From: Vitis vinifera | Taxonomy: Eukaryota; Streptophyta; Magnoliopsida; Vitales; Vitaceae | Direction: 5' to 3' | Assembly: GCF_030704535.1 (NCBI RefSeq) | Contig: NC_081806.1 | Coordinates: 4,537,001-4,601,000, forward strand | DNA length: 64,000 nt | Part shown: piece after piece, positions 20,121-32,000 of the stretch | How the letters are laid out: every line of letters begins with the position of its first letter | Position numbering within the stretch: position 1 is the first letter of the stretch | Translations under genes and position numbers: made by a program | The notes under the pieces: generated by a model | The model's database searches: none | What the model was told of the DNA's origin: nothing | Seen by the model: only the letters and a program-made list of their open reading frames with translations

Positions 20121-22320
20121 GTGCTACATAAATCCATCATGGACTTTTACCCAAATTCTACACAAAAGAATATTATAGAAAATCATTTTAATAATTTATA
20201 AAATAATTCCTCCCGTCCATATTATTTACTAATATTCTCAAAAGCACTAAAAATTTTGGATAACAATTTTTATGCCATTTTTTTTTCAAATAATTAAATT
20301 TAATGACTAAGAAATTATAATAAATAAAATAAAATATAAACAATTTGGGAAAAATGTCACCCAATAAATAAAAAACCATAATGAAACATTTTCATCTGAA
20401 AAACAAAGTTAGTGGGCCCCACATGCACTCCATCTGCCTAAAAAGAGTAAGTTTTAATTTTAAAAATAGCATAAGGCTAAGAAAAATATTGGGAAAAAAA
20501 TAAAAGGAGTCATAATAACTCTTTGAAAACTCCCACCCTTTTCAATTTTTGCAAAGACAAATCTTGGAATGCTCATCATAAGATTGTTTCTCTTTAAAAC
20601 TAAATAAATAAAAATTGCATTTGATGGGAGCTGGTCCATGAAGGATAAGATCCGGGTATGACCTAATTATAATACCAATGGTAGAAAATAATATTAAAAA
20701 AGGAAAATCAAAAATAAAATTCAAGAGCATTTTTTCATTATTAACAATAATATTAATTTAGATATTACCTAGAGATGACCACGGCCAAGGACTAGTCACC
20801 CTCATCCATACCTGTCCCACCCGTTTAAATTTTTTCAATTTTTTATTTTTTAAAATTAAATTTTTTATTAATAATAAATATAATTTATATATAAAAAAGA
20901 TTATAAATATTTATAATTTATTTTGATAAAAGGTAATATTTTATTTAGGTTTAAAAATTGAAAATTGAAAAAATATTGATTAATATAATTTTTTATTTAA
21001 AATTATACATAATTATCCCAAATATTTGTTTTTTAAACTTTCTAAAATTTATCTTTATCTAAAACCTATTTCCTACACATTTTTTGTTAGGGTGGGGCAA
21101 GGTGGGTATCGAAAAAAATCTGTTGCATTGTTATCCTTATCCCTAATATTACCACAAAAACATAAACGGCATAATACCTAAATCGAGATATGACATAAAT
21201 AAAAAGCTGAAAAACAAGTAGAAAAAATGATTATTAAAAAAATAGGATGAAAATTGACGAAATTGATCCCCTTAACAAATTCCAATATCTACAAGAGAGT
21301 TGATTGACTTTGTGATTTGTCAAGTTATTTTTTCTTTCTTGAAGTTTTTTCGAATTTGAATTTTTCCAGGGATTTTCAGTTTCATCTTTCACCCTCTACA
21401 GGATTCAGCCCTTTAAAAGGAAGTATACTTTTTGTACTATTAAAACTTTCATGGGCTTAGAATATTACATAGAAATATGTATGAAAATAAAAAAAAAATG
21501 GATGGGCTTAAAATACATCAAAATTGATGATATTTTGAATTGCATTATTACATGTAACAATACTTTTATATAGTTAGTTCTTTCTTTAAATTTTGAATTT
21601 TGAAAATTTGAATTTGGAATTTATGAATATGAAACTCCAAATAAGGTAGGTACCAAACTATGGCGGTGGCATGGGCCTACTGCCTACACCTACGGAGAAA
21701 CACTACACGTGCAGTTATTTAAAGCCCTCATAAAGGCTTCTTCTCTAACACAAAACAAATTTTAAATTTCAAAAATACATTTAACAAATTCTTACTATAA
21801 ATAATTTTTTTAACAATTTAAAAATATTGCAAAAATGGTTTTTCATATTTGAGTTCTAAAACAAAATTTTATATTTTAAAATTATTTTAAAAAATATAGT
21901 TGTAATTATCCATAAATATTATATATTTTGGATTCAAGTATATAAAATTTATATTTATTTTTCTCTTATCCAATACGACATATCATAATAACGTAATTTA
22001 TTTTTAATATTTGTCGAGAATATAAATAACATAATTTTGATTTTTTTTCCCTTAATGTTTACAAACGCTTTGGGATGCAATGTTGCCGAATTTACTAAAT
22101 AAAAATAATTTATAAAAATTGAAAGGAAATAGAATAAGTGGAAATATTAAGGGTGGTGAGGAGATTGCTTGAAGTTTCAACTGTGAGTCTGTGACAGAAG
22201 ACAGCAGTGAGTGGGCGAAAGAGAATATTTTCGAATAAAAAAATCAACAATTATTTTATGAGTGTTATTTAAAAATACAAAAAGTGATAGCGAGGAAGCT
22301 GTTAGGGTCCGGTCCAAAAC
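20121..22320. other. AT-rich intergenic region, no gene seen
   Basis: Long runs of A/T dominate 20120-22130. At about 20770-21140 a weak inverted similarity (CCTGTCCCACCC near the left, GGTGGGGCAAGGTGGG near the right) may mark an old MITE of about 370 bp. The last few hundred bases are the promoter of the calmodulin-like gene. No RNA gene was recognised. Confidence 0.45.
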
Positions 22321-22440
22321 TTGCATGTAAAACCGATTGTTGGACCGGTTCCGGTCCGATCCGGATGGCAAAGGGAACAAAACTCGCTCCGCCACTCTCT
22401 CCTATACGGAAAGCGAGAAAGAGAGAGAGAGGCGGAAAAC
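22321..22440 (+). promoter_or_regulatory. 5' leader of the calmodulin-like gene with GAGA tract and in-frame upstream ATG
   Basis: A purine-rich GAGAAAGAGAGAGAGAG tract lies just before the ATG (about 22417-22434), as in many plant leaders. An ATG at 22321 is in frame with the gene with no stop between, so a 40-residue extension is formally possible. That extension is Arg-rich and low-complexity and is absent from family members as I recall them, so it is treated as leader. Confidence 0.6.
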
Positions 22441-22884
22441 ATGGGCAAAGATCTGAGCGATGACCAGGTGGCCTCCATGAAAGAAGCCTTCACCCTCTTC
22501 GACACCGATGGGGACGGCCGGATCGCCCCGTCGGAGCTTGGAATCCTAATGCGCTCTCTCGGCGGCAACCCTACCCAAGCCAAGCTCAAGGAGATCGTAG
22601 CCCAAGAAAACCTCACCACCCCCTTCGATTTCCCCAGATTCCTCGACCTCATGTCCAAGCACATGAAGCCCGAGCCCTTCGATCGCCAGCTCCGCGATGC
22701 CTTCAAGGTCCTCGATAAGGAGTCCACCGGCTTCGTCTCCGTCGCCGATCTCCGCCACATTCTCACCAGCATTGGCGAGAAGCTCGAGCCGGCTGAGTTC
22801 GACGAGTGGATCCGGGAAGTCGATGTCGGGTCCGATGGGAAGATCCGTTACGAGGATTTCATCTCTCGGATGGTGGCCAAGTGA
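22441..22884 (+). CDS. CML13/14-like: calmodulin-like protein, CML13/CML14 type
   Basis: A single intronless exon encodes 147 aa, beginning [17 protein letters not shown] and ending [11 protein letters not shown]; length and sequence match Arabidopsis CML13/CML14 almost throughout. EF-hand 1 (residues 21-32, [12 protein letters not shown]) is canonical. EF-hand 2 has lost its loop. EF-hand 3 (92-103, [12 protein letters not shown]) and EF-hand 4 (128-139, [12 protein letters not shown]) end in Asp instead of the usual Glu and lack some ligands, so probably only one site binds calcium well. In Arabidopsis these proteins have been reported as light chains of myosins and partners of other IQ-motif proteins. 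The start at 22441 is chosen because the family begins MGKD. The coding region is GC-rich against an AT-rich background. Confidence 0.95.
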   Translation: MGKDLSDDQVASMKEAFTLFDTDGDGRIAPSELGILMRSLGGNPTQAKLKEIVAQENLTTPFDFPRFLDLMSKHMKPEPFDRQLRDAFKVLDKESTGFVSVADLRHILTSIGEKLEPAEFDEWIREVDVGSDGKIRYEDFISRMVAK

Positions 22885-25280
22885 GGAATTGGGTCTATCG
22901 TGAAACGCTTTCTGCAAGTGGTTTTGAGTAAGATTTGGTTTTTTGGGTTGTTGTGTTGTTTTGGGATTAGGGTTTGTTTGAGGCCAATGGTGTTTGAATT
23001 GTTAAAGTGATGCTGACTCTATTAGAGATTTGGGGTTCTTTGTGTTCATATTTATGTAGTTATATGAGAATTTGGCATTACAATTTCTATGGTGTTAACA
23101 TTAATTTGAATATTTTTTTTTTCCCTTTTTCCTTTCTGAACTCTGGCTTGATTGGTATAAGAATAGTATGGGGTTGTGGAAATTTTGTTATTCTCTTGAT
23201 AATAAGACGCTTAACATGCTGCCATAGGGTAGGTAATGTTTTCCTGAATAGGAAAATCCATAAAATTATACCATTTAGATCGTGTCTGGCAGTGTTATTT
23301 GAACTTTTGGTTCCGTTCCCAAAGGCTAAAGTAAAAATAACTCAAAATACTTGGTGATGAAACATCATTAGATTCATTACCCCCTTTGGGTCTTCCAATC
23401 TTTCTATGCCTTGTATCTCTTTGAAGAAATTTAAGAAAATTTCTTGCAGGAGATGCATATTTGTAATAATCTTTTACTTATCTCTTATGATGGTCTTTGG
23501 ATTGGAAAGCAGGTGTGGGGGGTGTAAGTGGGAAGCACGGCCTTTAAGTAAACATAGGGCAATTGTGGTTAGGATAAGTAGGTTTGTTGGTGACTAAAAG
23601 TTGTCAAAACAAATATGTCAATGTGAATGGTTGGTGTTGTGAGGCAGACTACTTATTTATTTTTGCACTTATTTTTGAGGTGCAAAATTCACTTTTTTTG
23701 AATCACATTCTGTAATTGTTCTAGAATGGTTTTCCTATAACCTTGGACAGGGTGTAACCAAGAGGGTTTCTGGTATCATTGATAGGAACAATATGTTTCT
23801 TGCCTAATTGATGATGAGTAGACTCCAATACTTGGAGTTTCATTTATGAATGGTGATTATAATTTCAGTGAATATGGATGGCATTGAGCTAAAACTATGG
23901 ATTGGGTATGGAGGTGCAAGCAGGCAAACCCAGGTTTGTTGAACTTGGATTGAGCTCAACTAGCCGGTTCAAGCTTTTAGAAGTGCGAGTTTGGCTGCAA
24001 GGCGTTCACCAGCCGAAAAGTACTTTTCATTATCTATTTTGGCATTGGTTTTTTATATTTTTTTTTTTTGGGTGGGTGGGAGAAAATCAATAATTGTATG
24101 CATACAAATTAATGAGTTTAAATCCTTACTAAATTCTTCATGCTATCTCATTCACTGTGTGTGATTTGTTAACAGTTCTCTTAAAGTAGTTTTTCGGGAA
24201 ATGTTCTTTTGGATGTAATGTTACCATAGTGGAATCATACCTACCTTAACTATTTACTAGGCTAATTAAGCTGAGTTTGATGGCGACATGTTGGCTTGTT
24301 AAGCACTAGAGGGTGTGCGGCAAGCTGCTTGATCTTGTTTTGTGTGAACAAGTGGCTCAGTTCAATGACTCTAGTTGGATCATCTCTGTTTCAAAGCCTT
24401 TCTTAGCATTACAGTTCTGTGGTTTACATGTGTGTTTTGTGATTCTGTTCCTCTTTTTCCCACCTGTCTCTCTTTTGTAATTTTGTTTCTTTTCCCTACG
24501 GTTTGTCTTTTGAGTAAAGATGAGGTGACCACATGGAATGAGGCTGGGAGGATTGTGTTTCTACACAAGCAAACCTTCCGAAAAGCATGAAAGATGTTAC
24601 GAATCTCATCTCATGAGTTGCATACGAATTATTTGGTTTCACTTTTTTACACTGTCACGAGACATGGCCGTAGCGCTGCATCAAGGGAAATCAATGACAG
24701 ACGACAAAAGTCTGAGGGTAAAGGACAGCTCATTACTGAAGGTTGTGTGTCGTGTATGGGCTTACTACTATGTGATACAAGCATTTTTCTTTTTCGGCCT
24801 TTACAGGGAATTGAGGCTGCGGATCTCGGATTCCGAATCCACATTGGTTGTTGCTCTACTGTATACACAAGAATAACTAGAATAACATATCTTCAAACTG
24901 CATAATCAATTCCAAAGGCATATGACTAATCCAATTTTGAAACTTCAAGTTGTCAGCCAAAACGTGCAAGTTGCAGCTCATGACTTCCAATGAACAAGGA
25001 GGCGTGAATAAGCCTGGAATCTCCCAGCTATTTTCTTTTCATGAATTTAAAATAATGTATAGAATTAATAAATTGAGTTTAAATTTATTTTTTCATTTTT
25101 TCACTCTTCTTTTTCTTCTTTTATGCAAATCAGCCGATGATTCTAATTGGAGAGATGGCGACGACGTCGTTTCATCCTTTTACGCCATATTTTAGCTCTA
25201 AAACTCTACCTCCATGAAAAACCCTAAACTACCCTTACCTGAGATTCTGAGAAAAGCAAAAAGGAAGCAGAGAGACCACC
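22885..25280. other. 3' UTR of the calmodulin-like gene and intergenic DNA
   Basis: The 3' UTR occupies roughly the first 250-300 bases. The remainder is AT-rich with scattered short open frames and no recognisable family. The last 100 bases (25180-25280), with AAACCCTAAAC and ACTACCCT motifs, look like the promoter and leader of a ribosomal protein gene, matching the S13 remnant that follows. Confidence 0.5.
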
Positions 25281-26431
25281 ATGGGTCGTATGCACAGCAG
25301 CGGGTTGTCTACTGCTTCTTCCTCAGCCCTCTCCTCACTATCTCTTCGTATAGTAACACTGCTCTTTCTCTTGTTTTTTTTTTTTTTTTTTTTTTTCTAA
25401 TATTTTATTTGCAGTAAGGTATTTCCGCTTCAGTATTGCCTTACAAGAGAACCCCACCAGCTTGGTGCAAGGCCACCCCCTCGGATGTGAGCAATCTCCT
25501 TCATTCTCAATTGGGAAACCCATTTGTTTGGTCACTAAGAAAACGAAAAGGAAACTAAAATAATGTATAGTTTTGGGCCTTATATTTTCTTGAATACCAA
25601 ACGACAAAAACAGTACTACTCCAACCTTCCTTTTCCTTCGTCTTCTCGATACTGATGCTGAGGATGATTTAATGACCCCTGTACAAATTTTTTACGTCTA
25701 TTTTTTTTCTCAGCGTTCAGGCAGGGGATCTAATCTGCAAGTTGGCGAAGAGGGGTTCAACGCCGTCGAACATTTGTATATCATCTTGTTTTCCTTGATT
25801 CTTTGCGGACAACTTGGGAAAACTCTTTTATTGGGGAAGTTATAAAGAGTTTGATTTGGCTGAGTTCTTTTGAAACTGTCTAGTTAGTTATTTTGTGTTG
25901 AGTTGAAAATGGAAGTGATAGACAAGTCTTCAAATTCATTAATCTAAGAATAAGAAACAGTATGACAGATCGACTCTTGTAGTTCTCTTGATGGTGTAAC
26001 TGAAACAATAATTTGAAATCATTTTCCCTCTTACAGTATCAGAGAAAAAGAAATGGTTGGGGGACGAGAGTTTCTACTGCCCATAGAGTAGAAGGGAGGG
26101 AGGAAATTAATGGATATGTGAAATGGAGGAGGCCTATGGAGCTTTGCATTTGTGCATGTATGCGAAAGCTGCTGAACCTTTGGTTTCATATGATTCTGAA
26201 TGTTTGTTTTTGCTCATCCTTATTGTGCGTGTGAAGCTAAAGTCTTTAACTGTTAAATGCACTGAGGGCTGATATGCAGCAAACTTAAAAAACCACTCTT
26301 CCATTTTGTGTCTTTCTCCATCTAATTATTGGCTATTTTCACTGATTTTATGTCTTTCTACATCTAGTTACTGACTATGTGTCCCTGATTTATGCAGTGA
26401 GTCAAATACTGCAAGCACTCAGGTTGCATAG
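25281..26431 (+). pseudogene. RPS13: ribosomal protein S13 (uS15) pseudogene
   Basis: Pieces of a cytosolic S13 gene occur in order with their introns. Exon 1 (25281-25303) reads MGRMHSSG. Exon 2 (25415-25486) reads KGISASVLPYKRTPPAW. A third piece (about 25735-25775) reads DLICKLAKRGSTPSNI. A terminal piece (26398-26431) reads ESNTASTQVA and stops, like the family ending ESTTASTLVA. Exon 2 has lost one G at its start (TAAGGTATT where AAGGGTATT is expected), which breaks the frame. About 90 central residues, including the RNA-binding core, have no counterpart. Retained introns show this is a duplicated gene that decayed, not a processed copy. A functional S13 would be 151 aa. Confidence 0.75.
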
Positions 26432-27004
26432 GGAAGTACTGGATCATTTGGGAAGGTTTACACGACTGGCTGAAGCAGCACGACCCCTGTAATAGTTGCT
26501 AAAATATGTGGCTATATGGGAGTCTTTCGTGGTAAATGAAATAGTTCTTTGTGCCAAGTTTTTGTGGATTGGCATAGAAGACAAATGTTTTTGTTTTGGT
26601 AACCAAAGTGTGGTATTAGTTCCTACCTTACCTGTTGGAGTAATTACTGTCTAATCTACACTTTTATGTGGTGTTGGCCTGTACATATTTCTGAAGCATT
26701 ACATTTGACAGCATTAATTGATGGGGAAACAGGGAAGAAAAAACAATAAAACTGTCACATTGCTATCTATTGAGCCTGTTATTTGACATCTTAAGCCCGC
26801 TGTAGCTTAAAATAGCAATAAGCAGAGCCAGTTAATATATGCTAATTCTCAACTCTGTAGTCCCAAAGTAAATAATGTTTGTAACTTGAACTCTCTGGTC
26901 CCTAAACTGATTATATTTGTAACCTCACACGCTCATGCTTTATTAAATCATTGAAATGGTAGGGCTGACATTGGGTGAAATTTGTGCTGGACATTGTATT
27001 AGAA
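26432..27004. other. downstream flank of the S13 pseudogene
   Basis: This is probably the former 3' UTR (about 26432-26650) followed by AT-rich spacer. No gene is seen. Confidence 0.45.
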
Positions 27005-28310
27005 AAATTAGGTTAATTCAACCTATGGTAATCACCCTAGAAGGGGGTGAATAGGGTGATGATCTCTTTTTACAAATTTAAATTATGTGAAAGTAAGAGA
27101 CAATTATATGCAAGTATATAATAAACAATATAAAGACAATTACATATAAATTAAAAGAGTAGGGAAGAGAAAATGCAAATATAAGATTTTAGTGGTTTGG
27201 AGCAATCCGGCTTACATCTACTCTCCTCTAGCTTCAATCCTAAGCTTGAGGTTCCACTAATTCAAGGCTTCCAAACCAAGCCTTCAAGCAATACAATTGG
27301 ATTATAATTTCAATTCACCCCCTTAGACTTTTAACTCCAAGCACCCTTTACACTTCTCCAGAGATATCCCACTCTTGAACATCCCTCAAGTGATACCCCA
27401 CACTTGAGAAACTTCCTCTCAAAGATTTATAAATAAATGATCTCACAAAATCATAGTACAAAAACTTTAAGCTCAAATGATACAAGAATACTCGGATTGA
27501 AAAGTGCACTAAGGATATGCAAATTTTAGAACAATGGTACACTAAAAAACACTCTTCCAAGGCTCAAATATATTCAAGAAAGGTTTGGGAAGGTTAAGTT
27601 TTTTTAAACAATGAAGATTCGGGCCTTTTTATAGAAGAGAAAAGCCAAACTAGCCGTTTAGGGGTTCGATCAATCAAGCTAGGGGTCGACCGGTTGACTA
27701 ACCGTTAGCATTAAATGTTTGGTAGGTGATCGTTGGGTTTCAACCGAACCTCGATCGGGCCTCAATCGGACCTCGATCGATCCTCAATTGGACCTCAACT
27801 GGTCCTCGACCGGAAAGAGAAGACCACTGGGAGAGAGAAAAACTTTTTGACATCCTTGGACCAGTCCTCGATCGGACGAGCACAACCGGTCGAGCTATTT
27901 TTTTGGCTCAACAACCAACTTTTTCAACTTAAAACCTTGTAAAACAAGTTTGAAAACATTTAACACAAGGTTTTAGTTGAAAACATGAATTCATTCAATT
28001 CTTAAGATATTTAAAACAAAATAACCCTTGGATGATTTTGATGTATAAGTAAAAAAATATAATGCATGAAAATCCTAGTACACCAACAACCTTACGAAGA
28101 GATCTTATGAAGCTTGAGTTTTAAAAAACACTTCTTTTTGAGGTGGTCTTCTTCTTCATGATTCCTCCTTGGCTTGATTTGTTTTTATGATTGCAACTTT
28201 GGAAATCATCTTACCTAATCACACTTGAAATATAATTATTAGTTCTAAACCTTGTTTTATTATCATCAAAATCAAAATTAACCAAACCTTGGTTTTACAC
28301 ATTGTCAATG
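27005..28310 (-). mobile_element. LTR-like repeat (probable solo or orphan LTR)
   Basis: The left edge carries AGGTTAATTCAACCT and the CACCCTAGAAGGGGGTGAATA motif that is common at the ends of plant LTR elements. The right edge has TTATCATCAAAATC and AACCAAACCTTGG, likewise common at LTR starts read from the other strand. Between them no coding domain is visible. The interior contains the 11-bp tandem repeat at 27749-27814. A target-site duplication was not found, so limits are approximate. It looks moderately old. Confidence 0.5.
27749..27814. repeat. six-copy 11-bp tandem repeat (CCTCGATCGGA type)
   Basis: Six contiguous 11-bp units begin at 27749, 27760, 27771, 27782, 27793 and 27804, each of the form CCTC(G/A)A(T/C)(C/T)GG(A/T/G). 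Related TCGACCGGT words lie on both sides (27660-27700 and 27860-27890). The array is within the LTR-like repeat. Confidence 0.85.
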
Positions 28311-29037
28311 GTTTTAATGGTTAGGGACATTAACCTTACCACCTTAGTATGAAAGAGAAGTACTCCTCCCGGTTTCGCATTCAAGGTTTTCAATGTGCAC
28401 ACATCAATAGTTAATGGTGGGTGGAGGTGGAAAGCACGATTGATGAAGTGTTGCTTTTGGGCGCAGACGCTCAAAACTTGATCTGCCACCGACTTAAACA
28501 GGTTTAGCAGGGTAATCAATTAATTCCATATTTCATCACTGTTAACAGTATCAATCCCTACTCATTAAAGAAATTTGGCAGACTGAAGTTTGGGTACTTT
28601 CAACCATTTCAATTAAACAAGAGGACGGTATCATTTTGCAATCCAGTAAGTGCTACGCGACTAGTTCAAATGTTTCCTTTCGCATCATTTCTTCCCATGC
28701 CCATTTGGGCTGAGAATCTGGCCTACTAGGTATTATATATTCGGGAAAACAAGGCAATATGAACGAAACTCTCATTTCAACCAAAAATATATATGTATAT
28801 ATATACTCCTGATGTGTTAGAGCCCAAATACTGAGGAGGCAGCAAGTTGCAAGAAATCAGAATGTGGTGAACAGAATCCATTTTCAATTAAACAAATCGA
28901 TTTGGATATCAAATGTGCAACACAGGCAAAGAGAGACCCTGTATCTTACGCAAAACAACAGCATTATCTGGACACGCCAGGTTTGCAGCAATTGCTTGTA
29001 TAAGAATATACAAACAATGATGTGCAAATCTTCCACA
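28311..29037. other. 3' flank of the maspardin gene
   Basis: The minus-strand maspardin gene ends at 29038, so its 3' UTR occupies at least 28850-29037. A short (TA)n run lies at 28787-28806. No separate gene is seen. Confidence 0.5.
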
Positions 29038-32000
29038 TTACACAAGACATCTACTTTTCCAACAAAAAATCCAAGTAATGTACATTGTTTCCACATAGAG
29101 AGGAAGCAGACAAAGAATAAAAATCTCCCAAGCCGGTTGGACAAACCTTGTGGATACAATGTCTTGCTGTTTCTCAAAAAATGCATGAGATATGGGAAGC
29201 CTCACATGTTCAGGACTGGTGAAGCAAACCTTTGCATTGCTGAGGAGCTGGTCATCTAAGCTATGAGAACCCGAACTTTCTGGAGCCTCTGGCAATTGGG
29301 TTTCAGTGGAAGGGCTTTCAGGACTTCCCCCATTGTCCTTAGGAGGAACATCTGAATCTTCTCTTTCATCATTCTTTTCACTAGAACTCCCACCACTACC
29401 ATCCTTTGAGATACCCTTGACCAAATCTGGACGGGCTTCCACCCCAACTCGTCTCAGGTGTAACTGACACATGGTAAATATCAGTAGAGGAAATACACAC
29501 TTATGCCAGCAGTCCTTTAATACAACATGGATAGAAGCAACTGAAGTACTTATAAGCATTACCTGAAGATGTAGGTTTACTTCATCTGAACGTGAAAGAA
29601 ATGGGAAATCACCTCCAGTTTTTAAGTATGCTCGCCTTGCTCCAGGGTACCTTTCACTCAGCTGATCTTTGAGTTGTTGAGGAATTGAACAGTAGTCATT
29701 TGTCTTCAAGGAGGAGCATGTAATCATAGCAAAAGGATCAAGAGAGGTATCAGCTAAATATTTTTAATTTCCTTTTTTGATGTATTAGAGATAAAAATGC
29801 TCCAGAAAAAAAAACCAAGTTGCTCGTGAAAATTCATTTCAACAATCTTAAGGCTTAAAAGGCAATGGGTGGTGCAGTATTCCAAATATAATCGGGGCAG
29901 AAGAATGCTATGTTGCTTATGTGGAAACATGGCATTATGTTTGACAGTTTCAAGACATTTCGGAACAACAAATAAAATTTCTGTTGACTTGATAAGCTAA
30001 TTCAGTGAATATTAGTTAGTTATATTTTGGACATCTTTTCAAAAATTTCCCAAGGTTTAAGTAGAATTTGGCACATTGGTGAGCAAATTCAATAGAGATA
30101 AAATTTTCAACAAGATTTAAATTTCAGAAAGATCTTCCTAAAATCCAGAAGCTGAAGTAACGTACTATTTTTATTTCAATTAGGACCAAAAAAGGAAGAA
30201 AAAAAAAAGATATAAGAACCAAAATCAAAACATTTAGTCTCCAGATGCATGATTTTCCCAGATGTTCAAGAATTCACACACATCAGACTGAGTTTGGAAT
30301 AACATACATCCATTAGAGTGATGAATGAATCTGAGAGAAGAAGAGGTCCAATGGAAGCAGCATCAACAGTCAAGGTCAACCTGGAGGCCAAGTCCTCTCT
30401 TGAGAGTGTTTCAACCTGAATGGTAATAGCATGTTACAGCATAAAAGATAATAAACAGGTTTTATATGAGGTAAATAAGGTTGCAATTAAATTAATGGAA
30501 CAACAAACACAAACAGCAAGTGAGAGATGGAATAACTAAAGCATATGGAAATGGACCATAAGGGAAGAAAAAAGAGGAAAAATAAATCCAAGAAAATCTC
30601 ACCGTATAGAATATTGTCATTCAGATAAAGCACACATTAGACTGTAGTCTACCATCATACTACTTGAAATGTAAGTTCAGAATTGATAGTAACTCAAGAT
30701 GCCTGAGTGTACAAGTTGAGTGCACCCATTAAGTTGATTAAAATTAAGGTCCAGTTTTAGAAATTGTTCTTTTAAGTAGTTTTCTAACTTAAAAAAACTT
30801 GTTTGACAAATTTTTGACTGAATATAGTTTTTTGAGAATTTGTTTTGAAAATAGATTGTTTTGTAGAACAAGTTTAAGATGTTTTCCATATTTCTTTTTA
30901 CAGTATTCTAAAAAATTGCAAATATAGAAAATACTTCAGAAACTTTTCTATCGTACATAAATGTGTAATACAATAATTTGAGAAAACTATTTTTTATATT
31001 TGAGTTCTTAAATAGAATTTTCTTCTTGAAAACAATTGAAAACTATTCTTAAAAAGTTGCCAAATACCTTAAAACTTTAAACTTACATGAATAAGTTCCA
31101 GTTTTGGACTGAGCTCCAACTCAAAATCCAAGTTCAAAACTTATACACGTTCCATATTCTGGTTGGCTTCCATTACCATCAAAGGAATTTCCACTTTATG
31201 GTGAACAAGGTTTAAAACAATGTCAATTTTTTTTTTATGCACAAAAAGAAGCAAATATGCAACAACCTGTGAAAGCAGTCCCTTATTGGAACATTAATTA
31301 TTGAGAAAAAAACAAATGAAAAGGGAGAAAAACACAGTGATAATACAAATTTACAAGGGAAAAAAAAAACCATTTTATAATTGTGCAATTCCAAACTGAC
31401 ACTTATAGACAGTTTTGGGGCTTATTGCTTCAGAATGCAAAATAGATATCTAAAACAAACACATGGCTTGGCTATTCAACTTAATCTAAGGTTCTACCTG
31501 GGAAACAACAAAGTCTACTGAATCTGCAATAAATGGTTCATGGGGGCCATCTGGAATTCCCGTTAAGACATATCTCTTCAGCAAAAAAGAAGGGGTCCAA
31601 CTGACACTGCAGAAGGTAAACACCACAACTAGGCAAGTTAGTTTGACAATAAAGAGCTTAACTTTATGTATATCATTTAAAATGGTTTACATGTAGGCAA
31701 ACATAAAACTTCAGTAGATCAATATATTAATAGCATATTGTTGAAGGTTGGAAAAAATCAGCACAAACAGAAAACAAGTGTAAGAGGGACCAGCATATTG
31801 CATTAACAAGTCAATCAAATGACAGAAGTTCAATCGATGGGGAAAAAAATAGAGCAAGCATGCACACACAGGTGTGTCAACCATATTAATTGTCTCCCTG
31901 AAGAAAATATTCTTTTTTTTTCTGTGTCAAAACTGAATACAAAGTGACCTATATATATACAAGTGGGATTCCTAATCTAAGCCATATAATATGCACAATC

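Noticed and set aside
22302-22917. Long minus-strand frames over the calmodulin-like gene
   Set aside because: They are antisense shadows produced by the GC-rich, stop-poor coding region.
29038-29727. Single 229-residue gene
   Set aside because: The frame merges maspardin exons 7 and 8 across an open intron and starts inside intron 6; the family alignment supports the spliced form.
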